From contig JADRCO010000275.1 of assembly GCA_021464525.1 (NCBI GenBank), forward strand, positions 1 through 39,591: a stretch of DNA of 39,591 nt, given 5' to 3'. Every line of letters starts with the position of its first letter. Position 1 is the stretch's first letter. Source of the stretch: Rhizophagus sp. LPA8_4_AMF. Lineage: Eukaryota > Glomeromycota > Glomeromycetes > Glomerales > Glomeraceae. Under the pieces are notes generated by a model, which was not told the origin of the DNA, did not search any database, and was given only the letters and a program-made list of their open reading frames with translations. The position numbers and the translations under genes are program-made. Positions 11,895 through 24,497 of this stretch are shown piece by piece.

Positions 11895-13221
11895 TTTTTC
11901 TTTAAATATAATATAATTTGAATATATTAAAATGGAATTTTTTATCAGAAAATATTTTTGTTGAAGGGTAAGAAATATTATTTTTTTTTTTTTTTGAAAA
12001 AATGAAAAAAATGATATTTTTTTTTGGAGAGGATAGAGCCAATTTTGAAACGGTATTTATAATGTTTAGAATAAAAATAAATTTTAAATTAGTTTCGAAT
12101 TTTGAAACAATTTGAGGAGGAATTGGTTTTAGCCTTATTGATCTATAAAATTATTTATAGTAAATCATATTGTCTATCTTTATTGATTATAAAAAAGATA
12201 TGATCACGTGAACAAATTTTATTTTTATATTCGGTGTGATTAAATATTGTTATTTGAGGTATTAAATTTGAAATTTATAATGAATAATAAATTACATTTT
12301 AACCAATTTTATAATATTTTATAATATTTGTGAAACTATTTAATTTTTTTTTTTTTATTGAAATGATAAATAAGACATAATAGAAAAAGCAGGTAAAAAA
12401 AAAAATTTGAACTAAAAAATCATTATCTTTGTACTATAAATAAATTTTTTTTTTCTTTTTTTAAAAAAAAAAAAATATTTAATTAATATGCATATAAAAT
12501 ATGCATATTAAAGTTTAAGAGAATTTATTTTAAAAAAGGGTAATAGTTATAAGGATTTAGAAATTTCCTCTCGATCCTTACTCTTTTTCGTATCATAATT
12601 TAGAAAGTATGACGTATTAAACTTGTATTTTTGTGTATTTTTTTGCGTATTTTTGTCATAGGTTTAACGACATAAGCAAAACAAATCCAAATTAGAAAGA
12701 ATTTTCAGTATCACAAAGTTACGCAAATGCGACACAAAGTGTCACAAACCTAATTATTTTTTTTTTTTTCCTTTATTATTATTATTATTATTTTTTTTGT
12801 TCTATTATGAGAACGGGGGATGTACGACAATGCCAAGAAACCTGCATTGTTTCATATTTTGTTCAATCGGAGAACAGGAAGTACAATAACAACAAAGTTA
12901 ATTAAAAATTTGCATTTTTTTACCGAGCATCGTTAGTTATATTTCCAAAGAAGTAGTTATAATTAAAATGATTCCCAAGTTAAGTATTTAAATTCTATAA
13001 GAATTTAATCAAATTTGGTATATATAATGAATAACTCCTTTTGTCCCGACCGGCTTCTTTGGAAAATTGTTAAAAATAATTTTCTTAAAATGGGTTAAAA
13101 TATGATAAAGGACCAATTGATTGATAAATATAAAAGGGATGCTCACACAATTAATGTTTCAAACTTTGATAATAAATATCCAATAAATCTATAGATACAA
13201 TAAAGTATTTGAAAAAAGGGA
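11895..13221. other. Intergenic with long A/T runs
   Basis: Holds the putative promoter of the small secreted gene and, at its right end, the TATAAAAG of the microprotein candidate. Contains a TAATATGCAT/ATGCATATTA palindrome near 12484-12511 and long poly-A and poly-T runs. I see no other gene. Confidence 0.5.
13129..13137 (+). promoter_or_regulatory. TATA box of the 38-aa microprotein candidate
   Basis: TATAAAAGG lies about 90 bases before the proposed ATG at 13222. The same spacing is seen for the two repeat-protein genes further right. Confidence 0.4.
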
Positions 13222-13395
13222 ATGAATATACCGACTTATATAGCTGACAAAGCCATGTGGGATCGGGTAACAGCCATATGGAAAACCATATCTGAAGGTG
13301 AGGTTATTGGATTATTGCATTTGTTACACAATCCGTCTAAACAATTTGTTTAAGGAATTTTGGCACAATTTGAGGCATTTTCCGCCAAACTTTAA
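13222..13395 (+). CDS. Candidate 38-aa microprotein, two exons
   Basis: Exon 1 (13222-13297) starts MNIPTYIADKAMWDRV. A 57-base intron with donor GTGAGG, a CTAAAC branch-point-like site and acceptor TTTAAG joins it to exon 2 (13355-13395), which ends EAFSAKL and stop. Unspliced, the frame gives a 43-residue alternative. A TATA box stands about 90 bases upstream and AATAAA overlaps the stop. The peptide has an amphipathic middle and no signal peptide. Small inner-membrane respiratory subunits have this sort of size, but I recognise no family. The promoter, intron and clean short frame together make chance less likely. Confidence 0.4.
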
Positions 13396-13798
13396 ATAAA
13401 ATAAACGTGTAACCAATTAAATTTTACAATGATTCTTTTGCCGATCGGTCAAGACCGCCACTGGATCTCGACTTCGTAAAATGTTATTAAAAATCTTCTA
13501 GAATTTAATTCTTTATTGACAGGCACATTAATAATAATAATATTTAAGAATAAAATTGATATACGTCACAAAAAAACTTTGATTCACAATTTCTCCAGTT
13601 TTTCCAATTTTTCCAGTTTTCCGGTTTTTACACTTGAGATAACTAATTTTAAATTACTGAGTACTGTATGATTCTTTTAATTAATAGTATGATTCAAATT
13701 ATCATCATTTTCGTTTGACCCGAGTTTTTAAAAATTCCCATTGTAAAATAAAAAATAACCACTATGATGATAACCGATGATAACGCGTCAAATAACTC
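13396..13798. other. Intergenic, no gene seen
   Basis: AT-rich, with a short run of TTTTTCCAATTTTTCCAG-type direct repeats at about 13590-13625. Nothing else is evident. Confidence 0.4.
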
Positions 13799-13799
13799 C

Positions 13800-14082
13800 A
13801 CTTCAGAATTGATTGATCGTGATTTTTTATCGGTTACACTAAAAATTATTTTGACCAATAAATTTTAACTGTAGAAACCGATTAACGTGAACCACCAAAA
13901 ACGTAGGTCGTTTTGATCGAGGCGATAAAACATACTGACAGAAATAACAAAAACAACTAAATCACTAACTGATTGGTTGGTTAATAGTTTATCAATCAAT
14001 CAATAATTTGCTCAAAAATGAACTTTAATCGCAAATTTGGTTGGTTTTTATGATCAAAATGGCAATCGACCAATTCTGAAGT
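13800..14082. repeat. MITE-like element with ACTTCAGAATTG ends
   Basis: The left end ACTTCAGAATTGATTGAT and the reverse complement of the right end ACTTCAGAATTGGTCGAT match at 15 of 18 positions. The element is about 283 bp and non-coding. I could not fix a target duplication. Confidence 0.5.
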
Positions 14083-14322
14083 AGACTATTATGGAAACTT
14101 CATGAGAATATTTTTCGTGGATTCCTCGTTTTTTTAGTTAGTTTAATTAATAATCACATGTTGATGTTTATAAATTTAGCCGATTTTCTTTTAATGCTTT
14201 AATGATTTTTGAGGGTTACAGTCCTGTATAAGAAGGTAAGGGATTTGTGAGAATTTGTATAATCCCAAAAATATTCTTTAAATACTTACCGATCTTTTGT
14301 AGTAACAACTTTATTTAAAAAT

Positions 14323-14876
14323 ATGCCACCTGTTAGAAGAACCACGCTACCACTTAGTGTAAGTACTTTTAAACTATTATTATTATTATTATTTAAGATC
14401 ATTTATAAATATATTTATTCACTCATTTATTTATTTTTAAGAGGGATACTGAAACAACGCGGTTAATTGTAAGAAACGTACAGGAAACAGCCAGTGAGGC
14501 AGTGCAAGATTTCATATTAGCGCTGGAAGATTTTATATTGAACGGGATATCCTCTCTTGATACCCCATCCTTAAATATAAAATATTATAAAAGTAGTTTT
14601 CCAAGACCTCAAATTCTTAAGGACGGGAGCGTAACGTTCGACCAAAGGCTCAGTGCCATTACCAACGGTTATTCTATACTAAAGCAATATAGAAAACTAA
14701 TAAAAAATCATTTACAAGAATTATTCCCCAAAATGACATGGAGGACAGAGATGGGTAATAATTATATCGGAATAACCATAGCTAATTACGGCTTAGGAGA
14801 TGATATATTAACGTTCAAAAACGAAGACGTAAAAAATGATGAGAAGGAAGATGAAAAAGACAAAAAAAAATTGTAA
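14323..14876 (+). CDS. Unknown 156-aa protein, two exons
   Basis: Exon 1 (14323-14358) encodes MPPVRRTTLPLS. The intron begins GTAAGTAC and ends TTTTTAAG; exon 2 runs 14442-14876. The join is in phase 0. The longest open frame within exon 2 begins at a GTG, so the upstream exon with an ATG is needed. The protein has no signal peptide or membrane helix. The first 55 residues look helical (QETASEAVQDFILALEDFI), the middle is basic and mixed (QYRKLIKNHLQELFP), and the tail is highly charged (EKEDEKDKKKL) and probably disordered. I do not recognise a family; it is most likely cytosolic or nuclear. Confidence 0.7.
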
Positions 14877-15346
14877 ATAAGTAGATATTGCGTATCGGAA
14901 TTATCGGTATTTAAATTTTATCTAATACGAAGTTTTTGTAAATAGTTTATGTTAAAAAATAAGTGGCTTGTTTTGAAGGACATAATTATGGGTCTTTTTA
15001 TGATATTGATGATATCAAATAAAAACCACAAACTTTCAAACTTTTATGTTTTGTGAGACGCAGTAGACACGTTCTTTTGAAGTTCACGTTACTTTTAAGG
15101 AGTCACAATTATTCTGATATACTTATTGATCTCATATTATTTTATTGAATTATTGTCGTTACTCGTTACTCGTCATATTCATTATAGTCTGATTAATTAC
15201 TCATGATTGCGTAACTATGAAACTGTGAGATAAAAAAAAAAGATTTAAAAGATCTTTTTGATCCTTTCAAGAAATTTCAAGGAAAAATTTTTTTACGTGT
15301 TATATAATATTATTTACTTTCTTCATTAAAAAAATTCGTAAAAAAA
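14877..15346. other. Intergenic, promoter of the GPI protein gene
   Basis: AT-rich 470 bases. TTATATAATATT at about 15300 is a likely TATA element for the gene at 15347. No gene seen. Confidence 0.4.
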
Positions 15347-15798
15347 ATGAGAAATTCATTGTTTATCCCTTTCTTGATCGTTGTACTCTTTGGCGTTTTG
15401 GGAGGGTTGGTAAAAGGACAAGTTCAAACGGGAACGGAAACAATTGTTACTACCACGTATGTTACCACCATTACACCTACCGTGACTTCAACTACTTCTC
15501 AACCTCAAAGAGATACTGGTAAGTTAACCAAAATGAATTTTCCTTAAAATTTTGTAATGTTATTAACGATACTTCAAACACTTTATATCCCAAAGCTACT
15601 ACCATCACTACGGATCCTACTACAATTACTTCATCTTCAACTAAAACTCGTACTCAACCTCCTACCGAAACTAGTTCTGTTTCCACTACCACTATTCCTG
15701 GTCAACCCACTCATACTGCTGGTGCTTCAATCTTGAAATTTGAAACTGCCATTGGTGCTTTTTGTGGTGTCGCTGCTGTATTTGTTGCTATAGTTTAA
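15347..15798 (+). CDS. Ser/Thr-rich GPI-anchored surface protein, two exons
   Basis: Exon 1 is 15347-15518 and exon 2 is 15596-15798, separated by a 77-base intron (GTAAGTTA to CCCAAAG). The product has 124 aa. Residues 1-24 form a signal peptide (FLIVVLFGVLGGLVKG). The mature part is almost entirely Thr, Ser and Pro (TTTYVTTITPTVTSTTS and a second block after the intron), as in heavily O-mannosylated wall proteins. The last 25 residues run from a small-residue omega region (AGAS) into a hydrophobic tail (IGAFCGVAAVFVAIV), the classic GPI addition signal. It has the layout of small fungal wall mannoproteins. The intron is required: the unspliced frame stops early and loses the anchor. Confidence 0.85.
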
Positions 15799-17040
15799 TA
15801 ATTGTTCAATTTATAAAAGAGAAAAAAATTTTAGTAGATAATCAAATGTATTAATGTATTGAAAATCATATATATTGCTAATAATTGAAATTCTTTCATT
15901 ACGAAAATGCACTAAATAAAATAAAATTTATCTTTGCTTATTGATAAGAATTTTTGTTTACCGATTTGGTTGGTTAAGGCCAATCTGTCGAAATCTGTTG
16001 AAAACCTGTTGAAACCCGTTGAAATCTATTAGTTTATAATCAATCGTCGAAACTATATTAATCACTTTATTAAAAAGCTTTGTCGAAACTGGAGGTTTAG
16101 AAGTTTTGACAAATCAAGTTTCGTCAGGCAACTACACTTTAGGTATCTATTGAATCTTCAGAAACCTACTCTTAGCTAATTATCTACGAGGTTATTTATA
16201 TTGGTTTACGATTACAAATACAGTACATATATATTGAGCAAAAAAGTAGGTTGGAAATTTTATCATCAACCACTAATATCTTTTGATCATTCGTGATAGA
16301 AATATTTAATACTCAATAATTCAAAAATTGTTTATTCCGTGAATCAGATAGGTAACACTTAAATTGACCAAAGTTCATAATTTTTGGCCGAGTTTCCTCT
16401 TACGATCGACTAAATGAGCTTACCAAGAATTTGTATTTGTTTTGCAATCACACAAAACATCACTCTTCTAAAATTATAAAAATTAGAGAACACTTTAACT
16501 GGACGCGTGCATCTACAGCTGTGTAACAAATATGTTTCTAAGGTGTGTGTATCTAGTTATCGACAATATTTTCATAGTGATTCCTTAACTGGCTTAATAC
16601 TATAATTTATTCACTAATAAACAGGAATATAAGTTTTTTATTTTATCTCATAAGAAAGGTTTACTATTTAAAAAAATCGGTGTCATTGTATGATTACTGT
16701 ATAATTATATTGAATTTATTACATTTAATACACTTGGTCACTATTAAACCAATTTTTTTTAGCAAAACATTAAATAATAAATAATAAATATCTACAAAAT
16801 GTATATATATATGTATATAATAAAATTAAAAAAAAAAAATAATAATAAAGTATTTCTCAAATTAAACCTAAAATTATCTTAAAATTACGCAAAACAAAGA
16901 ACCCTAAAAAGCAATTAATCTACCAATTTTCTTTTTGATAAAAAAAAAAAAAGTTTTTTTTTTTTTATTTTTTAAAAATTTTTTATCAAATTTTTTATAA
17001 AGATATTAAATGAAACAATCTAATATATATATAAATTTTT
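15799..17040. other. Intergenic, no gene seen
   Basis: Convergent 3' ends of the GPI gene and the seven-helix gene. A patch at about 15985-16110 has repeated CTGTTGAAA/CCGTTGAAA and TCGAAAC units. Long poly-A and poly-T runs at 16930-16980 may mark 3' ends. Confidence 0.45.
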
Positions 17041-19959
17041 TTATGATACTCTACTATTTCTTCTAACTTTTCCTACTCCCGTTTTAATAACCTTTTTAAT
17101 ATTTTTAGAACTTGATGAACTTGATGATGAACTTGATGATGAACTTGATGATGCACTTGATGTGCTTGAAATACTAGAAATACTTGAAACACTAGCAGAA
17201 CTTGTAGATCGATCTCTTCCTACTGTTTTTCCAGTAGAAAAATTATTTTCAGATCTTATTCTTCCTATTACACTATTTTTGGTTCCAACACTTGCAGTAC
17301 TATTAGACCTAGTTCTGTTCCCAATGATACTATTTCTCATATTGTTCACGCTATTCCTAACGCTAGTTATCCCACTTTTTTTCTCAGAAACAGAATTCAC
17401 TTTGCCACTTCCAACACTTGCGGTACTATCTGAACGACTTCTTGTACTTAAGACACTATTTCTATTCTTAACACTATTTGCTGCGCCGCTTGTACTACTA
17501 TTAACGCTTCCATTCTTACTTTTAACTTTGGGATTTTTCACATTGTTAATTTGCGCAGGAGATGATTTTTTAACTGTGGAAGATGAGGAAGAGGAACTCG
17601 TAATTTCATTCATTCCACTACCACTTCTACCAAGAGGTGAACTTTGATATGATTTTGTTGTAATCTTAGTTTTAGAAGTTAAAGGTGGTCGTGATGTGTT
17701 AGGTATTGGGGATGATTTTGTCACAGGAGAAGCCTTTGTTGAAGGTGATGAAGTGCTATTATTATTATTGTTTCTATTATTTTTATTATTTTTCAAAATA
17801 GGTGAACTTGAGTTTTGTTGTAAACTTGAAACTACTGTTGATGAATTCAATGGCTGTTGTTGTTTTCTAGATGATTCTTGTTTTTCTTCAGTTATTATAG
17901 TATTTGTAACGACGGTAATTGATGAAGGCGAACTTGAAGTTTCTCGTTGTACAGGTCCATCTTGGTACATAAAAGGAGAAACTTTTCTCGTGTCTAAATT
18001 TGTAATCTTATTAAATGTTGATGGTTCTTTATCATCCTCATCAGATGAAGGAAGAGTAATTGAATTCATAGATCTCAAAGAATTTGTAGAAGTTGTAGCT
18101 CTAATTACTGGAGAAGTATCAATTGATGTTATTGAAGGTCGTCTTGAAGATTTCTTTGGAAGAGTAGGTTTATCAGAAGAATCTAATACAGAACTACCGA
18201 AATTTTTAATTGGTAAAGGTGAAATGATTGGAACGTTTGTAGAAGAATATTGAGGATAAGTAGGTGTAGAATTAATTAAAGAAATGTTACTATCATTAAT
18301 ATTATCAGAACTATTATTTCTTGATATTATAGGGGAAGAAGGGTACTTTAATTTTTCTATTTTATTCGATAATTTAATAGGTGAAGTAGGAGAATTTGTT
18401 AATTGTGTCGCATAAGGTGAAATTTTTTGTTGAGGACTTGTCGTTGTTATTGTCAACTTCATTGTTGGTAATGGTGTTGATGATGATGGTGGTGGAGGTT
18501 GTGGTGGTAATGGAGGAGGTGGAAGATTAATAGGATGAATTGAAGTATAAGGACGATAAGGTGAAGGAGGAGTAAGTGGAATATCTAAAGAATTTGATTT
18601 TCTTTCATGATAAGACATTATTGGAGGAGGAGGAGGTAATTCCTCATATATTTCAACAGTATAACTATTATTATCAACTTGAGAATTTGTTTGTTGTGAA
18701 GAAACTTGTGAAGACCATTGACTTTCTTCGATATTCTGTGATCTTAACCATTGTGGAGTTGGAGGATCTGGTAAATCGTCCTTTATTGATCTCTTTGCAT
18801 TAGAAAATGAAGCAGCTTTTGCTAATGTAACAGAATCACCAACCGTACTCGTAGAAGGATAAAATATTAACATTAAAGTAACAAATACAATCCAAAGTGA
18901 AAAACTAACATGACACATTAAAAGATCAGCGGGAAATTTATGACTATTAAGATATTTCTTAGTAGTTAAACCATCAATACAAAGAGTTAAGAATGATATT
19001 GAACCGATGAAAAGACTCCAAGTTAAATATCTATTCATATCTCTAAAATATTCTAATTTTAATATAATATTAACTTGTGATGCGCTAGATTTTCTCGTTA
19101 CTGTTAATAAATTTGTGAACCTTTTATGAGATCTTAATCCAAAAAGAGCGATCAAAAACATGAATACAGAGTAAGCTAATTGAGGCATTATTTCAGTATA
19201 AAGAGGATCATTTCGAAAAAAGTATTGTAAAAAAGGAAAAATGAAAATACTAAATATTGCATATATTATGTATGATTTAAATTCGAAACTTCCCATAAAA
19301 GAGGACTTTGCTAAATTTTTAGCAAGATAATTCCAAAATGATTGAAGCAAGAATAACAAACAACTGTCATAAAAATAAATAAATAAGTAAATAAATAAGT
19401 AAATCAGTAAGTAAATCTTTTTACTTTTTAATAAAATTAAAAATATTATACTTACGTTTGTAAACTAAAATTAGCGCAAAGAATATAATTCGTTGGCACA
19501 AGTAATTCTTTATTACTTTCACTATAAAACTCATTTGGTCTCGTAACAACTTCACCGTTCAGCGGATTCACTATATAACCTTCTTTATATTTTATGATTG
19601 ATGTTGAAATATCATAATAAACTTGTAATGGACCCATAATAATCAATAATACAGTGATCGCAGATTTCTATATTAAATTTTTATCACGTGATTAGTAAAA
19701 AAATTTTTCTGCGGCTGAGGATAAAAAAGAAAGTGTAATTAATTTAACTTACCAAATCGTGTTTTTTAACACGTCCCCATTTTAACGCTTCGAATCGGTC
19801 AATATTCCATACATGTTGTAAGAACCAAAGAAAAGTCCAACAGATGAATACCGCACGAGCTATTTAATAAATAAAGATTCATTAGTTGACATTGAAGATG
19901 GGGGGGAATAAAAATAAGAATGACATACTTAAATACGTTAAGTCGCTTGAACGAGCCAT
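17041..19959 (-). CDS. Seven-helix membrane receptor-like protein, four exons
   Basis: Exons are 19959-19929, 19859-19753, 19667-19456 and 19363-17041, all with GT-AG introns of 69-92 bases, giving 890 aa. Predicted membrane helices lie at about 13-29, 47-63, 103-125, 147-166, 175-193, 230-246 and 263-286. Basic residues sit in the loops after helices 1, 3 and 5 and after helix 7, so the positive-inside rule predicts an outside N-terminus and inside C-terminus, the GPCR topology. The third inner loop is long and basic (RSHKRFTNLLTVTRK). From about residue 288 a 600-residue tail follows: two polyproline clusters (PPPPP), Asn and Gln runs, three RxRS-type serine motifs and a poly-Ser run before a basic end. 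I cannot assign it to a known fungal GPCR class; membrane topology is well supported, receptor function is inference. Confidence 0.85.
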
Positions 19960-22939
19960 TATAAAATGAAATTGATGAAAATATGCTTAATGAAATATAT
20001 ATGTATGTAATATATGTGCTATGTATTTACAGTTTTTTGGTTCTTCATAAAAAAAAAATATATATATATTCTTTTTATTCTTTTTTTTCTCAAATTTAAC
20101 CCGGCTAATCACTTTTAATTACAATTAAAAGTGAGCCAAAGTTAAAAGGGGAAAAAAAGAAACTATAGTGTTCTATGTGTTATATATTTTAAAAAATATA
20201 TTCTTTTTTGAAAAAGTGACAATAATCGCTCGAAGCTTAACGACAAGGGAAGGAAAGAAATGAAAGGGAGAGACTCTTTACAAAAGAGTATGAATAGTGT
20301 TTGGAGGATAAAAAAAAAAAATAATATCTCACAAACGATATTTACAAAATATGCGTGTACAATGAGATATATAATATTAAATTGATTTTTGTTGTTCGTT
20401 CCTCGTTTGGGTTAGTTTCGTTTGAATTTTTTTTCTCTTGAACGACAAGTTTAGATATATGGGATTACAAAGGCGGGGACGTGAAAAAAAGAGATTCACC
20501 TACATAATAATAATAGACAATATATTTAGATTACTATCATAGATAACGATTGAACTTTGACTTTATGCATAATTGAATGAATTATTATTATAATCGTTAT
20601 TATATAATCCAAATATCGTTAAATTACTTTTACTTACGTTAAAATAGATCTTTTAATTAATCCCATGAAAAAGAAAAATTTCTTTTTTTAAAAATTTACT
20701 GGGGGAAGAAAGAAGAGAATAAAGATAAAATTCACTTTATATTAAAATTCCTAACTAACGAATCGACCGCCCGTTATAAGCCGAGAAACAAAAAAGGGAA
20801 AAGGCGTCATAGCTTTTATATAAAAACTTAGTATCGGGTATTGTAATATATAAGTAGTAATATAATGGATAATGTAATCAATATTCTTTAATAGTAAAAT
20901 AGCAAGTTTACGAGATGTACATTTAACAACCGCATATATTCACATTTTCAAAAATATTTAAATATGTTTGGTAAATGTGTTAGCCAATGTTTTTCTTTAT
21001 CATAAAAAAAGAATTGTTGCGGCCGAAAAAAGCAAAGAAAGAAAGTGATAAGAAGTAAACAATGTAATTTATAAGTTTATATTATATATATATATACATA
21101 TATATATTTATTTGATCATCATTACCTAATATAGATTTCAAGAGCCCGATTTTTCTCGATATCGACCTATTCTAACATTGAAAAATTTTATATTATTTGA
21201 AAAAAATGGGAAACAACCTAAAAATATTTGATATATATACATTTAAGGAGGTTGAATATTTAAATTATTCCATTGTTCCTAGTTAAAAATTTAAAAAATC
21301 CTTATTCCTTATTTTTTAGGGGTTATTAAAGAAACAATTAATTTATCTTTTTCTTTGTTAAATTAAATATAATTATTTATGGATTTAAAATGGTTTTTAA
21401 ATGTTTTGATTTATTTATTAATCATCATTGAGATAATTGACTTACGCAGTTGATAATCCGATATTCATTTTTGTAAATTATTGATTAAACTTTCGTTATA
21501 CATTTTCGTAACTAGTTTCGTTACCACTGTTACCACTGATATCACCGGGCGTTATGATGTAGTGTACCTTTTTGGGTTTATTACGAAAAACAATGTCAAT
21601 GTATTTTAACATTACTTTATTGAGGCTTGAACTAATTGTAGATCATTTCTGAATATAGAGTTGAAGGATTTTTATTACTAGTCTAAATTGTGTTGTCGGT
21701 AATAAAATCTCTATTTTGTACATGGCAGTAAAATTAATTAATAATTCCAGTAATTTATGTAATTTCCATCTTTTCTCATGTTATTTAAATAAAGTTTCTT
21801 TCCACGATCGGAAATTATTATAACGTAAAATAATATATTATGATATGGTCATTCCGATCCTATATGATTTTACAATAAGTTATGGAAAAGTCGGTATTCG
21901 CCGAACTTACAGTCATTGTTGATCTAACTTTTTAATTAGTAATTATTATTATTTTTTTTTTTTGAATACTTAAAAAGTTGAAAGAATCATTTAGAACTTT
22001 TAGGATTAGTAATTAATTTTATTGGTCAGATTCGGTATCATCTGATTTATAATCACCTAACCCGCTATCTTAAAATTATATAACATGCAAATATTTTGAA
22101 CGCGTTTTTTTTCGGACTAAAAAAAAAATAATAAAGAAAATTTTAATGTACATCTATGAATTATAAATTTGCTGCTATTGCTGTCTTTAAAAGTTGTTGT
22201 TACTCTTTTTCACGATCTTTTCCTTCTTGGGAATCATAATTATGGTAAGACACTATTTAATATAAATAATCAATGTAAATAATTTGTATACGATAATATC
22301 CATTTAATTTTATTTAATTTGTAATAACATAAAGACATAAAGAACGAATATTATCAAAATAAATAGTGGAGGATCAGCAAGGTTTGAAACCAAATCTAGT
22401 ATACAAAGATATATATATCCTACCAAATAAACCGAGAAATTTTATTATTTATATTATTTAATTTTTATAAATCTACAAAAACATTTAATATTTTAAATTA
22501 AAAATAGAATCTCTTTTTTTTTCCAGTCATCACGATCAAATATATACAAAACAAAATGGAATCATATGGTTAACTTTACATGAATATTTGATTAAAAAAT
22601 CGTATGATTAGATTGGCTTATTTTTGGTTTATTTGGGCACACCGAGATACATACTTTATATTTCATGGTTAGTTTCTTAATGTCGGCCGAATGTTATAAT
22701 GCTGGCCAAAAAGAAAGTCGGATCATGTGATCATAGTGATCATATGCGGTAGATTCTTTAAAATCTTAATTTATACTGAAAAGGTCTTGATAAATGTGCC
22801 TGAAGATAATATTATTAAAAAAGGTAAGGAATCACTGAGATATTGCAACGATAAATAATGCCGATACTAATTGGCGGGCTGAGAACTTCACAATTTCGAG
22901 ATCGTCAGGTGTTAAATCCGGGTCTCATTCAACTCATTA
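19960..22939. other. Gene-free upstream region of the seven-helix gene
   Basis: Nearly 3 kb of AT-rich DNA. It includes the probable promoter of the seven-helix gene, a 12-bp-arm perfect palindrome at 20109-20134, TA dinucleotide runs at about 21085-21110 and a short open frame beginning MNYKFAAIAV at about 22157 that stops after 27 codons. No gene is supported. Confidence 0.45.
20109..20134. repeat. Perfect 12-bp inverted repeat
   Basis: TCACTTTTAATT and AATTAAAAGTGA are separated by AC. It lies 150 bases upstream of the seven-helix gene's ATG, where it could be a promoter palindrome or a cruciform. Confidence 0.45.
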
Positions 22940-23144
22940 CAGCTAATTTCAAAAAGGTCGGGACACTTAGCAAATATTAAATAACTCGGAAATACAGTAT
23001 TCGGTAAAGCTTGATATAAAATAAAAATGATACGCTAATTTTGGAGTACTGTTCCGAGAATGGTGGTATAATTTTATCTTATTTTGAGCTTTACCGAATA
23101 TTTCCGACATTTTCTAAGTGTCCCGACCTTTTTGAAATCAGCTG
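22940..23144. repeat. MITE copy A, CAGCT-ATTTC ends, subfamily 1
   Basis: Ends are CAGCTAATTTCAAAAAGGTC and its inverse, with TA on both sides (22938-22939 and 23145-23146), so it behaves as a Tc1/mariner-type non-autonomous element. The two halves are largely complementary, giving a fold-back structure. Confidence 0.8.
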
Positions 23145-23173
23145 TAACAGCCATTTTACCGACCGACTATTTA

Positions 23174-23323
23174 CAGCTGATTTCATAATATAAGAGACAC
23201 CTAGTCACATAATCAAGAGACAACTCGGTACATTCGGTAAAACTCGGTAAAGTTCAGAGTAAGGTGGTCCGAGCATACGGGTGTCCCGTATATTATGTAA
23301 TCCGTATATTATGAAATCAGCTG
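23174..23323. repeat. MITE copy B, CAGCT-ATTTC ends, subfamily 2
   Basis: Ends are CAGCTGATTTCATAATAT and its inverse, with TA on both sides. It is 150 bp, shorter than copy C, with the same GATTTCATAATAT inner sequence. Confidence 0.75.
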
Positions 23324-24497
23324 TAATCGACCCGACAAATCAAATATATATATATATATATCTATCCATGGTAAATCTTGACAAGCAATCTAAAAGCATA
23401 TGAAAATTGCCAATTAAGAAAATTTCAAATTCAACGTACGCAATCCAATAAATTAGATGTTTAAGTATCAATTTTTTTTCAGTATTTAATATTTCACAAT
23501 AAATGCAAAATACTACTTAATAATATAGAAAGTTACTATTTTATTTAATGTATTTGAAATGTTACTCTCTAAATGATGTCTCAATTTAATTTGTATAAAA
23601 GGGAATTGTATTATTTCGTATGCGGTCAATAACAATTTTTTTCTTATCTCTTTTCTCCGTGTTTGGATGATATCCCATTTGTTTATTTTTTTCTTAATAG
23701 ATATACGCGTTTCTTTATTAATATAAATTTGATATAGTGAGTTGATTTGGCACGGAAAATAATCAAAAAAAAAAATATATATATATATACATATATAGCT
23801 TGACTTTCTTTTTAAAACTATTTTGATACAAATAGTATAAAACTTTCATACCTTTTCACATGGCGATCTTCCTTGTGGGGTTTTAATTAACAGACAACCA
23901 TTCACCGATCAACGATCATTAACTGACAAGTTACATTATGCATTCCTGATACCTTATCTCCTTATCTTCCCTGTAAGGTAAAGCATTTAGTACTTCGCGG
24001 AAGTTCAATCAACTTCCCGAAAAAAAAAAACCCTTCCTGCGGAAAAATTAAGGTATTACATGCCAGAGGTTATGCTTGCATGGAAGTAAAAAATACTATG
24101 ATTTTTGTATTTAGGAAAGCAAGATGTCTTCCAGTGCAGATAATGATATTATAAGTCTTAACTTCCACTACCACAATGCAAAAAATAAAAATATAAGTTT
24201 CGCGATTGAGTTTCTAAGGATAAACATGGTTCAGATCTTGAAAATGAAGTAAGAAACCAATCGATCGTAACGACTTCCTCCGTCAAATTTATCTTTCGGA
24301 GAGACCTATGTGAACAGAAGATAGGATTTTTAATGAGACACCTAATGAAGATGTTATCCACATCCGAATTCTTCCCTAATGATTGTTAGAATTTTTTCAC
24401 ATCATGTAATGCGATATATTGTTTTTTATCCATGGTAAAAAACGGGTTCGCAATTTTTATGTACTATAAGCCGGTTCCGGCAACGATTATTTTATTA
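23324..24497. other. Intergenic between MITEs
   Basis: AT-rich with TA microsatellites at about 23345-23360 and 23776-23790. A short open frame beginning MSSSADNDIISL at 24124 ends after 42 codons; it may be a gene relic but nothing supports expression. Confidence 0.4.

Noticed and set aside
17162-18253. Plus-strand open frames opposite the receptor-like tail
   Set aside because: Leu/Glu-rich shadows of the Ser-rich tail on the minus strand; no independent signals.
22157-22240. Short frame starting MNYKFAAIAV
   Set aside because: Stops after 27 codons, has no convincing signal peptide and no supporting splice sites were found.
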